The notes under the pieces: model-generated
Told to the model about the DNA's origin: nothing
The model's database searches: none
The model's input: the letters and a program-made list of their open reading frames with translations, nothing else
Shown here: one piece after another, positions 37,679 to 46,384 of the stretch
How the letters are laid out: every line of letters begins with the position of its first letter
Numbering within the stretch: position 1 is the first letter of the stretch
Assembly: GCA_963678275.1 (NCBI GenBank)
Contig: OY782765.1
Coordinates: 1,240,001-1,304,000, forward strand
Reading direction: 5' to 3'
Source of the DNA: G963677445 sp963678275
GTDB taxonomy: Bacteria; Bacteroidota; Ignavibacteria; Ignavibacteriales; Melioribacteraceae
Length of the DNA: 64,000 nt
Position numbers and translations under genes: made by a program

Positions 37679-38845
37679 TCACACAACACCGGTAAGCAGA
37701 CTTAACAAAATACCGGCGGCGACTGCCGAGCCGATAACACCTGACACATTAGGCGCCATCGCGTGCATAAGCAGGTAATTTGTGGGGTCTTCTTTAATAC
37801 CAAGATGTTGAACAACTCTCGCGCTATCGGGCACAGCCGAAACACCTGCCGCGCCTATCATGGGATTCAGTTTATTATCTTTTGAGGAAAAAAGATTCAT
37901 TACTTTCGCGAAAATTACTCCGCCGGCGGTAGCTATCATAAATGATACAGCCCCGAGAACAAAAATTAATATTGACTGGGGAGTAAGAAAAGTAGTTGCC
38001 TGAGTCGATGCCCCTACGGTTAAACCAAGTAATATGGTAACAATATCTATAAGAGATTTACTCGCCGTATCACTAAGCCTCTTTGTTACACCCGATTCTT
38101 TAAGCAGGTTGCCGAAAAAGAGCATACCGAGCAGCGGCAGGCCCCCGGGTGAAATGAAACACGTAAGAATAAGACCAACAACCGGGAACATAATTTTTTC
38201 GAGCCTGGAAACCGAACGTGGCGGCTTCATTTTGATCTTACGCTCTTCGGGGGTTGTGAGTAATTTTATTATCGGGGGCTGAATTACCGGAACAAGGGCC
38301 ATATAAGAATAAGCCGCTATAGCGATCGCCCCTATCAATTCGGGAGCGAGTTTGGAACTCAGGAAAATAGCGGTAGGGCCGTCGGCGCCTCCGATAATCC
38401 CGATAGCGGCAGCCTGTGGCATAGTAAAACCTAAAACCAGCGCGGCAATAAAAGTAAGGAATATACCCACCTGGGCGGCAGCTCCAAGCAACACTAATCG
38501 CGGATTGGAAATAAGAGCGGAAAAGTCTGTCATTGCCCCTATTCCAAGAAAGATCAATGGAGGATAAATACCTTTCAGAACACCGAAATATAAATAATTA
38601 AGCACGCTGCCCTGCTCATAAATGCCAAGCTGCAGACCAACCCCTTCAAGAAAGGGTATGTTTCCTACAAGGATTCCAAATCCGATAGGCACAAGAAGCA
38701 GCGGTTCATATTCTTTACGGATAGCAAGATATATAAAAAACGCGCCGACCAGAATCATAACCAAGTGACCTACAGAGACATTGGCAAATCCCGTATAACT
38801 GAGGAACTTGGAAAAGCCGTCGAAAAATTGATTAATAATATTCAT
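37679..38845 (-). CDS. oadB: Sodium-translocating decarboxylase beta subunit
   Basis: 388 aa with about nine to eleven membrane helices, the OadB/MmdB/GcdB family. It removes CO2 from carboxybiotin and pumps Na+ out of the cell. Typical segments are GAMTDFSALISNPRLVLLGA, GIIGGADGPTAIFLSSKLAP (with the functional Asp), and the conserved end GAAGVSAVPDSARVVQHLG. It is the last gene of a five-gene operon, 3 bp after the biotin carrier gene. The alpha-type partner is a methylmalonyl-CoA carboxyltransferase, so the natural name here could be mmdB. Confidence 0.96.
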   Translation of the reverse strand: MNIINQFFDGFSKFLSYTGFANVSVGHLVMILVGAFFIYLAIRKEYEPLLLVPIGFGILVGNIPFLEGVGLQLGIYEQGSVLNYLYFGVLKGIYPPLIFLGIGAMTDFSALISNPRLVLLGAAAQVGIFLTFIAALVLGFTMPQAAAIGIIGGADGPTAIFLSSKLAPELIGAIAIAAYSYMALVPVIQPPIIKLLTTPEERKIKMKPPRSVSRLEKIMFPVVGLILTCFISPGGLPLLGMLFFGNLLKESGVTKRLSDTASKSLIDIVTILLGLTVGASTQATTFLTPQSILIFVLGAVSFMIATAGGVIFAKVMNLFSSKDNKLNPMIGAAGVSAVPDSARVVQHLGIKEDPTNYLLMHAMAPNVSGVIGSAVAAGILLSLLTGVV

Positions 38846-38848
38846 TTA

Positions 38849-39286
38849 TCAACTCCCGATTTCAACTAATGTGTCACCTTCGAGAACAGAATCGCCATTA
38901 TTCACTTTAATTGAAACAATTGTTCCATCTCTGTCGGCGTTGATATTGTTTTCCATTTTCATGGCTTCCATTACGAGCAGTTTATCACCTGCTTTTACGC
39001 TATCACCTTCTTTGACTTTGATCTCAAGAATTGTTCCCGGCAATGGAGCATTTATCATTCCCGCCCCTTTCTTAGCTTCGGGACGTGAGGTTTTGCTCTG
39101 TTTCGGTTCATGGGAGTGTACAACTTTAGGCCTCATCAGCTTGGGTGTTTTACTCTGTTTCACCTCTTTATGAACTTCAACCTTATATGTCGAACCATTT
39201 ACTTCAATTTCTGCAATATTGTCTTCAAAATTCAGGATATTAACATCGTAGTTATTACCCCTGATCGTAAATTTAAATTGTTTCAT
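38849..39286 (-). CDS. Biotin carboxyl carrier subunit of the decarboxylase
   Basis: 145 aa. Residues 76-145 form a biotinyl domain, with the biotin-accepting Lys110 in MEAMKMENN. It is preceded by a Lys/Ser/Pro-rich flexible linker (about 42-75) containing two KQSKT motifs. The N-terminal 40 residues are a small beta domain. It carries CO2 from the carboxyltransferase to the beta subunit. It is in the operon between oadG-like and oadB genes, with 15 and 3 bp gaps. Equivalent to MmdC/GcdC. Confidence 0.93.
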   Translation of the reverse strand: MKQFKFTIRGNNYDVNILNFEDNIAEIEVNGSTYKVEVHKEVKQSKTPKLMRPKVVHSHEPKQSKTSRPEAKKGAGMINAPLPGTILEIKVKEGDSVKAGDKLLVMEAMKMENNINADRDGTIVSIKVNNGDSVLEGDTLVEIGS

Positions 39287-39301
39287 TTTATTATTTTCCG
39301 C

Positions 39302-39736
39302 TTATTTACCTGGATAGTTTCTTAATCCATAGATCTTTGAACTCCATGGTGAATAGGTCCTCTGGACCTTTTTAATAGTAATTACGGTATTTTCGTAGTC
39401 ATGCGCTTCTTCAAAATGGAGATATAATGCGGCCGAAATAGCGGCATTAATTTCACCCGAAACAGAGATATCTTCATCCTCATGAGCTATCTCCCCTTTC
39501 GCCCGAAGCCTTTTCTTAACATTTTTCTGCAAAATTTTCGCGAAGTTAAAGAAAACCAAATAAAGAATAACAAGCGCCGCGAACACAATAGCATAACCGA
39601 GGACGGTTATGACAAGAGATTCCGAAGTAATATTGGTAAAACTTATATTAAGTTCTCCAAGAGCGGTATCAGCGGCGGTAACGGTATCCTTAACAGTATT
39701 AAGAGAATCAGAATTAATTATTTCATTTATAATCAT
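39302..39736 (-). CDS. OadG-family small membrane subunit
   Basis: 144 aa. One strong membrane helix (about residues 45-68; GYAIVFAALVILYLVFFNF) is followed by a basic cytoplasmic segment (KNVKKRLRAKG). The C-terminal third (AISAALYLHFEEAHDYEN, WSSKIYGLRNYPGK) is typical of OadG/MmdD-like gamma/delta subunits that hold the pump complex together. It lies 12 bp after the carboxyltransferase gene. Confidence 0.85.
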   Translation of the reverse strand: MIINEIINSDSLNTVKDTVTAADTALGELNISFTNITSESLVITVLGYAIVFAALVILYLVFFNFAKILQKNVKKRLRAKGEIAHEDEDISVSGEINAAISAALYLHFEEAHDYENTVITIKKVQRTYSPWSSKIYGLRNYPGK

Positions 39737-39748
39737 TTTACCAGTCCG

Positions 39749-41308
39749 TTATAATGGTAAATTGGAATGTTTTTTAGGAGGATTTGTATCCTTTTTGGTC
39801 GCCAGCATCTGAAGGGCTCTGATAATACGGAACCTGGTGTTTCTTGGTTCAATTACATCATCAATATATCCGAATTTTGCCGCTACATAAGGATTGGCAA
39901 ATTTGTTTTTATAATCCGCCTCTTTTTCGGCAATATATTTAGTTCTCTCTTCTGGATCCTCAATTTTTTTAATTTCCCTGGCGTGCAGAACCTCAATAGC
40001 TCCTTTGGGACCCATAACGGCAATTTCAGCGCCCGGCCAAGCGTAATTAATGTCGCCGCGAAGGTGCTTGGAACTCATCACATCATAAGCGCCGCCATAG
40101 GCTTTTCTTAAGATTATTGTAACTTTGGGTACTGTTGCCTCGCCATAAGCGAAAAGAAGTTTGGCTCCGTGAATAATAATGCCGCCATATTCCTGGGCTG
40201 TTCCGGGGAGAAATCCGGGCACGTCGACAAGTGTAACAATAGGAATATTAAAAGAATCGCAGAATCTTACAAAACGAGCGGCTTTTCTGGAAGCATTTAT
40301 ATCAAGCACACCTGCCAGATATTGCGGCTGATTCGCTACAATACCAACCGGGTTGCCATTAAATTTCGCGTAACCTGTTACAATGTTCGGAGCGTAGCTT
40401 CTTTGTACTTCAAGAAATTCATTATTATCCACTACCGAAAAGATGATATCCTTGACATCATAAGGTTTGTTTGGATTGTCGGGGATTATTTCATTTAAAG
40501 CGTCATCAAGTCTGTCGATAGGATCATCACAAGGAGAATAAGGTGGATCTTCAAGATTATTCTGTGGAAGATAGCTCAACAGTTTTCTGATCAGCATAAT
40601 GCCTTCTTCTTCATCCTCAACAGCGAAATGAGTAACACCCGATTTTGAAGCGTGAACTGACGCTCCGCCAAGCTCTTCGTCTGTTACAACTTCGCCTGTT
40701 ACTGTTTTCACCACCTTCGGACCTGTAACAAACATATAACTTGTTCCTTTGGTCATAATGGTATAGTCAGTAAGAGCCGGTGAATATACGGCGCCTCCGG
40801 CACATGGACCGAATATCGCTGATATCTGTGGAACAACACCTGAGGCCATAATATTTCTCTGGAATATATCCGCGTAACCGCCAAGACTCTTAACACCTTC
40901 CTGAATTCTCGCGCCGCCGCTGTCATTAAAACCAATAATTGGGGCGCCCATTTTCATTGCCTTATCCATAACCTTGCATATCTTTTCGGCATACATTTCG
41001 GAAAGTGAACCGCCAAAGACAGTAAAGTCCTGTGAAAAAACATAAACAAGCCGGCCATCGATTGTCCCGTAACCGGTAACAACTCCATCTGAAAGAAAAT
41101 GTTTCTTATCTAATCCAAAATCTACCGTGCGGTGAGTTACAAACATATCAAATTCTTCGAAGCTGCCTTCATCCAGCAGCATTTCAATTCTTTCCCGCGC
41201 AGTATATTTTCCTTTGTTGTGCTGGGCTTCTATCCTTTTTTCACCGCCGCCCAGACGCGCCTCATCGCGCATCTCCATTAATTCTCTGATTTTATCCTGT
41301 ATCGCCAT
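39749..41308 (-). CDS. mmdA: Methylmalonyl-CoA decarboxylase/carboxyltransferase alpha subunit
   Basis: 519 aa acyl-CoA carboxyltransferase (MmdA/PccB family). It transfers the carboxyl group between methylmalonyl-CoA and biotin. Family segments are GGGEKRIEAQHNKGKYTARER at the start, FSQDFTVFGGSLSEMYA, GPCAGGAVYSPALTDY, and the oxyanion-hole stretches GGARIQEG and RKAYGGAYDVMSSKHL. Because the operon carries a Na+-pumping beta subunit and no biotin carboxylase, it should act as a decarboxylase that conserves energy, not as propionyl-CoA carboxylase. 62 bp separate it from the epimerase gene. Confidence 0.95.
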   Translation of the reverse strand: MAIQDKIRELMEMRDEARLGGGEKRIEAQHNKGKYTARERIEMLLDEGSFEEFDMFVTHRTVDFGLDKKHFLSDGVVTGYGTIDGRLVYVFSQDFTVFGGSLSEMYAEKICKVMDKAMKMGAPIIGFNDSGGARIQEGVKSLGGYADIFQRNIMASGVVPQISAIFGPCAGGAVYSPALTDYTIMTKGTSYMFVTGPKVVKTVTGEVVTDEELGGASVHASKSGVTHFAVEDEEEGIMLIRKLLSYLPQNNLEDPPYSPCDDPIDRLDDALNEIIPDNPNKPYDVKDIIFSVVDNNEFLEVQRSYAPNIVTGYAKFNGNPVGIVANQPQYLAGVLDINASRKAARFVRFCDSFNIPIVTLVDVPGFLPGTAQEYGGIIIHGAKLLFAYGEATVPKVTIILRKAYGGAYDVMSSKHLRGDINYAWPGAEIAVMGPKGAIEVLHAREIKKIEDPEERTKYIAEKEADYKNKFANPYVAAKFGYIDDVIEPRNTRFRIIRALQMLATKKDTNPPKKHSNLPL

Positions 41309-41370
41309 TTTTACTCCTGATAAGAGCGTATCTTATTTTGTATTGAGTATTTTTGTTAGTAAATATTATT

Positions 41371-41793
41371 TTATTCTGACTTACTTTCCGGATTTTCACA
41401 TAGTTCAGTCAAAACACCATTGGTAAACTTTGGGTGAAGAAATGCGATATTTAATCCTTCAGCTCCTTTACGAGGTTTTTCATCTATCAGCCTTATCCCC
41501 TGCCCGGCTATCTCATTCAGCGCCGACTGAAGTCCGTCACCTACATTAAATGCCAGATGGTGAATACCCTCACCTTTCTTTTCGATGAATTTTCCTATCG
41601 GTCCCTCAGGATCAGTTGATTCAAGCAATTCAATTTTTGTCTGTCCCACCTTAAAAAACGCTGTTTTTACCTTTTGATCCTTTACCTCCTCAACAGCATA
41701 ACATTTCAGTCCAAGTATTTCTTCAAAATATTTTGTTGATTTTTGCAGATCTTTCACCGCAATCCCGATATGTTCTATATGTGTTAATTCCAT
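41371..41793 (-). CDS. mce: Methylmalonyl-CoA epimerase
   Basis: 140 aa, one complete VOC-fold pair. HIEHIGIAVKDL, a metal-site His in GEGIHHLAFNV, and FLHPKFTNGVLTELCE are diagnostic. It interconverts the (R) and (S) forms of methylmalonyl-CoA, feeding the decarboxylase that follows in the operon. It is the first gene of the unit. Methylmalonyl-CoA mutase is not in the window. Confidence 0.95.
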   Translation of the reverse strand: MELTHIEHIGIAVKDLQKSTKYFEEILGLKCYAVEEVKDQKVKTAFFKVGQTKIELLESTDPEGPIGKFIEKKGEGIHHLAFNVGDGLQSALNEIAGQGIRLIDEKPRKGAEGLNIAFLHPKFTNGVLTELCENPESKSE

Positions 41794-42173
41794 TCCTTAC
41801 CTCGAAAAATTAATTTGATCTATAAACCGAACAATTTACATGCCATAAAACAAAATGTCACAATGCCTATTTTTTTTTGATTAAAGCATGAATAATAAGG
41901 ATTTTTCCCATAAAAATTATCAATTATTTCCTTATTTCTCAGATGTTGGAATCATCTTTTCTTATATGATAATATTTAAAGAAATATTATTTGCAAATTA
42001 AAGGGGCTATTGTTTTAGAAGAATGTTTCAAAAGTTAGAATGGCGGAAAAATATTTCGGGATAAATGATAATTTTTTTATTTATTTACATGTACCTCTTG
42101 ACAGTTTGTCTTCCAGGCTATATATTTGGTGTTCAATTGTTTATGACTTTGTTCTTATTTTATTTTTTTACAT
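41794..42173. other. Intergenic region upstream of tRNA-Asn
   Basis: Very A/T-rich. It holds the promoters of the leftward mce operon and the rightward tRNA gene, but no motif I can assign and no supported gene. Confidence 0.5.
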
Positions 42174-42245
42174 TCCACCTTAGCTCAATGGTAGAGCATG
42201 CGGCTGTTAACCGCAGGGTTGTAGGTTCGAGTCCTACAGGTGGAG
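42174..42245 (+). tRNA. tRNA-Asn (GTT)
   Basis: A 72-nt cloverleaf: acceptor TCCACCT/AGGTGGA, D-arm GCTC/GAGC, anticodon stem TGCGG/CCGCA with loop CTGTTAA (GTT), and T-arm GTAGG/CCTAC with TTCGAGT. The discriminator base is G and CCA is not encoded. The first unit of a tandem array whose other members are broken copies. Confidence 0.97.
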
Positions 42246-42249
42246 CTCA

Positions 42250-42285
42250 TGGAAGCCTTCTGTTCTTTTTTCGGAAGGCTTTTTT
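42250..42285 (+). terminator. tRNA-Asn terminator
   Basis: AGCCTTC/GAAGGCT stem followed by T5-T6, starting a few bases after the tRNA. The same hairpin is repeated after each of the four pseudo-tRNA copies. Confidence 0.88.
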
Positions 42286-42303
42286 CGTTTTCGGAAGGCG
42301 TGT

Positions 42304-42767
42304 GAGCATGCGGCTGTTATCCCGAAGCATCGGGATGTAGGTTCGAGTCCTACAGGTGGAGCTCAGGGAAGCCTTCTGTTCTTTTTTCGGAAGGCTTTTT
42401 TCGTTTTCGGAAGGCGTGTGAGCATGCGGCTGTTATCCCGAAGCATCGGGATGTAGGTTCGAGTCCTACAGGTGGAGCTCAGGGAAGCCTTCTGTTCTTT
42501 TTTTTCGGAAGGCTTTTTTCGTTTTCGGAAGGCGTGTGAGCATGCGGCTGTTATCCCGAAGCATCGGGATGTAGGTTCGAGTCCTACAGGTGGAGCTCAG
42601 GGAAGCCTTCTGTTCTTTTTTTTTCGGAAGGCTTTTTTCGTTTTCGGAAGGCGTGTGAGCACGCGGCTGTTATCCCGAAGCATCGGGATGTAGGTTCGAG
42701 TCCTACAGGTGGAGCTCATGGAAGCCTTCTGTTCTTTTATCGGAAGGCTTTTTTCGTTTTCGGAAGG
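42304..42767 (+). repeat. Four tandem broken copies of tRNA-Asn plus terminator
   Basis: Copies start at 42304, 42420, 42538 and 42657 (periods 116, 118 and 119 bp). Each begins at the D-arm remnant GAGC, so the acceptor 5' strand and most of the D-arm are gone. In each, the ten bases ACCGCAGGGT (3' anticodon stem and part of the variable loop) are replaced by the 16-base palindrome TCCCGAAGCATCGGGA. The T-arm, acceptor 3' strand and terminator are intact. Copies differ by one to three bases. None can fold as a normal tRNA. All share the same junctions, so one altered copy was made first and then amplified. Confidence 0.93.
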
Positions 42768-42786
42768 TTCTGGTATCCCAAGGTGT

Positions 42787-43037
42787 AATATTCAACCCCC
42801 TTGGGGTTGTTACATTTTTCGCTTCTCATTTCCTCCGGATTGCATCCGGGGCTATTTATATTGAATTCCTTCGGGATTCCTCACCGATCTTATACTTCAC
42901 CGATTATTCCACATTCCAATATAATTCCGGTAATAATAGAACGAAGTTACCCCGACAGGGGTAAAATATCATTAGCCGCCAGTGAAACTGGTGAAAACAT
43001 GCCCCCCCATTATTCAACAACCCCAACGGGGTTGAAT
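42787..43037. repeat. REP-type multi-hairpin element, left copy
   Basis: A 251-bp block bounded by inverted caacccc...ggggttg palindromes. It contains CCGGAT-tgc-ATCCGG, ttcgg-type, TACCCC-gac-a-GGGGTA and CCAGT-gaa-ACTGG hairpins. It is a direct repeat of 43596-43845 and flanks the transposase gene. Confidence 0.9.
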
Positions 43038-43067
43038 TGCCGGAAAAACAGAACAAATATGATAACA

Positions 43068-43514
43068 TTAAAACAAATACTTTTCGTTAAACTCTATTCC
43101 ATTTTCAACATAAAACTCTATTAATTCTTCCTTGAAGGTTTTTTCTCTTTGATGTTCCTCCTGATTTTTAATATAATTTATTACATCATCTTTATCCCTA
43201 TATGAAAATGTTACGGCGCCATATCCATTCTGCCATCCATCAAATGCAGGAAAAATCTTTGAATGTTTTATAAAATTATCTGCTGCAAGTTTAATATCCT
43301 TCACCAGAGATGCCAGAGTAATGGTCTGATGAATATGTGTGGCAATATGAATATGGTCCTCTACACCATCAATCCAGTAAAGATGGCATTTTTTATTTTC
43401 CAATATCTTTGAGATATATCTAAAAAGCTCATCTCTATCTGATTTCCTTAATGATTTATTTCTTTTAAAAGTTGAAAAGATAATATGATAACATAATTGA
43501 GTGTACGTACTCAT
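43068..43514 (-). mobile_element. REP-associated IS200/IS605-like tyrosine transposase (Y1/HUH)
   Basis: 148 aa, complete. HUH motif His54-Ile-His56 (EDHIHIATH) and catalytic Tyr114 in INYIKNQEEH mark a Y1_Tnp single-strand transposase. WQNGYGAVTFSY is a typical segment. There is no TnpB/orfB beside it. The gene lies between two directly repeated 250-bp clusters of short palindromes, the layout of REP-associated transposases (RAYTs) that process REP hairpins rather than move as a full insertion sequence. It is intact and so may still be active. Confidence 0.92.
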
Positions 43515-43595
43515 CCAACATCCTCACCTTAACTATTTTTAAAACTGATAATGGTTTATTAAATTAATAATAATACGAATTCCATTCAAGCTTTC

Positions 43596-43845
43596 AATAT
43601 TCAACCCCGTTGGGGTTGTTAAACTTTTTCACTTCTCATTTCCTCCGGATTGCATCCGGGCTATTTATATTAAATCCCTTCGGGATTCCTCACCGATCCT
43701 ACACTTCGCCAACTATATACGTTTTAATAGAATTCCAACAATTTCGAACGAGATTACCCCGACAGGGGTAAAATATCATTAGCCGCCAGTGAAACTGGTG
43801 GGAAAATGCCCCCTCGTTTTTCTTACAACCCCAACGGGGTTGAAT
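43596..43845. repeat. REP-type multi-hairpin element, right copy
   Basis: A 250-bp direct repeat of 42787-43037 with scattered substitutions, mainly between the hairpins; the hairpin arms are better kept. The outermost 19 bases at the two ends are exact inverted copies of each other. Confidence 0.9.
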
Positions 43846-43888
43846 CTTGCAATGCTGATGAGTTAACTCCTTATGATCATATAAAAGA

Positions 43889-43909
43889 AAGGCTCCGTGA
43901 AGGAGCCTT
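43889..43909 (-). terminator. Terminator of the tnaA-glyS operon
   Basis: An AAGGCTCC/GGAGCCTT stem with a short loop, followed on the minus strand by TTTCTTTT, 27 bp past the glyS stop. Confidence 0.85.
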
Positions 43910-43935
43910 GTAAAACAATCTGTATTATATACTCG

Positions 43936-45441
43936 TTACCTCAATTTCTCTAAAAGGACAGTCAATAACTCATCAATCTTCACCCTTGTCTGTTCCATTG
44001 AATCCCTTTCTCTAAGGGTTACAGTATTATCTTCCAGAGTCTGGGTATCGACTGTTATGCAATAAGGAGTGCCCGCTTCATCCTGACGGCGGTATCTTCT
44101 TCCGACCGCACCCTTGCTGTCGTAAAATACTTTAAGAAAAGGACGCAGGTCGGCCTCAATTTTTTTAGCTATTTCAGGCATTCCATCTTTATTGACCAAT
44201 GGCAGAATGGCAGCTTTAATTGGAGCGAGTTTCGGATGGAAACGCAAAACAACCCTGTTTTCACCTTTAACTTCCTCTTCATGATAGGCGTCGATAAGAA
44301 ATGCCATAAAAGAACGGCTGGCTCCCGCTGAAGTCTCAATAATAAAGGGAATGAATTTCTCCCTGCTCTCCTCATCAAAATATTTCTGCGATTTACCAGA
44401 ATACTCTTCATGACGCCCCAGGTCAAAATCGGTCCGGTTATGGATACCTTCCATCTCGCCCCAACCAAACGGGAACAGATATTCGATATCTGTAGCCGCT
44501 TTTGCGTAATGAGCCAGTTTATCCTGCGGGTGATCGGCGTAACGCAGTTTATCAGGACTCATACCCAGATCAGTATAAAAATTCAATCTCGCTTCTTTCC
44601 AGAAATCGAACCATTTGTCATCATCACTTGGTTTAACGAAATACTGCATTTCCATCTGTTCGAACTCCCGTGTACGGAAGAGAAAGTTCTTCGTATTTAT
44701 TTCATTTCTGAAAGCTTTGCCTATCTGCGCGATTCCAAAAGGTAATTTCTGGCGGCTGGCAGTCTGGACATTAAGGAAATTGACAAATATTCCCTGCGCG
44801 GTTTCAGGCCTCAGATAAATCACATTGCCTTCCTGCTCAACCGGCCCGAGAAAAGTTTTAAACATCAGGTTAAAACTGCGAGGTTCGGTAAATTCCCCTT
44901 TAGTACCGCACTGCGGACAATTGGTTTCAGCAAGAACTGCCGGCGCAATAACTGAATTTTCAAAAAGGGCAGTCAGTTTATCATTATCATCTTCGAAGGG
45001 CGTTATAAGCTCCTCAATTTTTTCTTTTATTTCTGGCGAGAGAGTTTCACTTTCTCTCAGGGTGCGTAAAATCTTTCCTTTTTTCTTATCTGAGATCGCG
45101 TCACTCAGAATATCAAGGCGATATCTTGCTTTGCATTGTTTACAGTCAATCATCGGATCGGTGAAATTTTCCACATGCCCCGAAGCTTCCCATACCTTAG
45201 GATGCATTAGAATTGCGGCGTCAAGACCCTCAACATCCTCCCGGTAAGTCATCGCCTTCCACCATTCTTCTTTAATATTCTTTAACAATTCAACACCCAG
45301 CGGACCATAATCCCAGCATCCGTTCAATCCGCCATATATTTCACTCGATTGAAATACGAATCCTTTTCTTTTTGCCAGTGATACAACCTTTTCTACAATG
45401 TTCTGCTGATTTTTATTATCCTTTTTGATAGCAAACCTCAA
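43936..45441 (-). CDS. glyS: Glycyl-tRNA synthetase (single-chain class II type)
   Basis: 501 aa. It attaches glycine to tRNA-Gly. Class II motifs are FRNEINTKNFLFRTREFEQM (motif 2) and SRSFMAFLIDAY (motif 3). A zinc-binding insert has CKQCKARY and CPQCGTKGE. The C-terminal anticodon-binding domain begins near PKLAPIKAAILPL. The only usable start appears to be TTG at 45441; the family usually begins just before the EKVVSLAKRKGF segment, so the start is plausible. It is the last gene of a six-gene unit, 46 bp after the DUF2520 gene. Confidence 0.96.
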   Translation of the reverse strand: MRFAIKKDNKNQQNIVEKVVSLAKRKGFVFQSSEIYGGLNGCWDYGPLGVELLKNIKEEWWKAMTYREDVEGLDAAILMHPKVWEASGHVENFTDPMIDCKQCKARYRLDILSDAISDKKKGKILRTLRESETLSPEIKEKIEELITPFEDDNDKLTALFENSVIAPAVLAETNCPQCGTKGEFTEPRSFNLMFKTFLGPVEQEGNVIYLRPETAQGIFVNFLNVQTASRQKLPFGIAQIGKAFRNEINTKNFLFRTREFEQMEMQYFVKPSDDDKWFDFWKEARLNFYTDLGMSPDKLRYADHPQDKLAHYAKAATDIEYLFPFGWGEMEGIHNRTDFDLGRHEEYSGKSQKYFDEESREKFIPFIIETSAGASRSFMAFLIDAYHEEEVKGENRVVLRFHPKLAPIKAAILPLVNKDGMPEIAKKIEADLRPFLKVFYDSKGAVGRRYRRQDEAGTPYCITVDTQTLEDNTVTLRERDSMEQTRVKIDELLTVLLEKLR

Positions 45442-45487
45442 TAGCTGTTAAAAATTAAATAGCAAATATAATGTATTAATACCTTTT

Positions 45488-46384
45488 TCAGAACCGGATG
45501 ATAATTTTTTTCAGTTCCTTAACAAGAAGTGTCTGTAGTGAAAGGTACACTTCCTCCGATAATGAATTCTTTTTTTTCGCGGCCTCAAGCAGACTCAGAC
45601 TTCCCGATAAATAATCAAGTAAAAGCAGCCGATCATCTCTTAAAGTTTCTATATGCCTCAAAACAGTTGAAATATCGCCACGCTCAATAGTACCCGATAA
45701 AGCCTGTTCCGGACTTTTTTTCATAAGATTCTCAAGCGTCTGTTTTACTATCGGTTTTGTCAGCTCGGCTGAGGAGATCATCTTCAATCCCGAATGACTG
45801 ATTATTTTTTCCGCGTTAAAATAATTCGCCACCATAAAGTTCGATGTAAATACTCCAAGAAGATGGTAAGCTGTTTTAAGTTCACCATCCAGTTCCACAG
45901 CATTTATCCCCAACAACTTCGCGAACTCCGATAAATATTGTCGTATTTCCAGATCATCTGATTCAACAGCGCCCCTGGCGCCTTTGATATTTGATTCACT
46001 CCTTTCGGGAAATGTCTGCATGATATGCAAAGAACCGGTTGCTGCGCCCCTCACAGCCAGAGTCCTTAATTCATCAGCCGATTTCGAGCCTGAAAGATGC
46101 AGATAAACCTGGTTGACAAAATCAAATTTCATATTTGAAATCTGCTCAGATAAATCAGATATTGAATCATCAGGCACAGCGAGAATAATTAACTCCTCTC
46201 CGGCAAGAGAAATCAAATTATCCGAATAATTCTCCAGGTTGTTCTGTCGAGAAAGTTTTTCAGCAGACTTTATGTTTCTGCTGATAATATTGACATTTTG
46301 AAATCCGGCCTTTTTTATCGCCGGCACAAGGGACCAGCTTATTTTCCCCGCCCCGACAACCGCGATTTTTTTATTCAGATTCAT
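45488..46384 (-). CDS. Rossmann-like and DUF2520 domain protein
   Basis: About 298 aa from the ATG at 46384. An upstream start at 46456 would put 24 unrelated residues in front of the dinucleotide motif. The N-terminus KKIAVVGAGKISWSL is a NAD(P)-binding loop like pyrroline-5-carboxylate reductase and ketopantoate reductase relatives. LHLSGSKSADELR and GSLHIMQTFPE mark the DUF2520 family, whose C-terminal helical domain follows (HLLGVFTSNFMVANYF). The gene overlaps the MEMO gene end by 14 bp. The substrate of this family is not established. Confidence 0.88.
   Translation of the reverse strand: MNLNKKIAVVGAGKISWSLVPAIKKAGFQNVNIISRNIKSAEKLSRQNNLENYSDNLISLAGEELIILAVPDDSISDLSEQISNMKFDFVNQVYLHLSGSKSADELRTLAVRGAATGSLHIMQTFPERSESNIKGARGAVESDDLEIRQYLSEFAKLLGINAVELDGELKTAYHLLGVFTSNFMVANYFNAEKIISHSGLKMISSAELTKPIVKQTLENLMKKSPEQALSGTIERGDISTVLRHIETLRDDRLLLLDYLSGSLSLLEAAKKKNSLSEEVYLSLQTLLVKELKKIIIRF

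Noticed and set aside
37363..37689. A 108-aa minus-strand protein downstream of the oadB gene
   Set aside because: The frame runs through the oadB terminator hairpin and a REP-like palindrome and shows no family motif.
39749..41308. Propionyl-CoA carboxylase beta subunit
   Set aside because: Sequence alone would allow it, but the operon has a Na+-pump beta subunit and no biotin carboxylase.
42065..42693. Small proteins of 70-90 aa across the tRNA array
   Set aside because: The frames read through the tRNA and its copies and change with every unit, and they have no family features.
42304..42767. Four additional functional tRNA-Asn genes
   Set aside because: Each lacks the 5' acceptor strand and has a palindrome in the anticodon arm, so the cloverleaf cannot form.
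43068..43514. A complete IS605-type insertion sequence with TnpB
   Set aside because: No TnpB gene or its guide RNA-like end is present, and the flanks are multi-hairpin clusters repeated in direct orientation.
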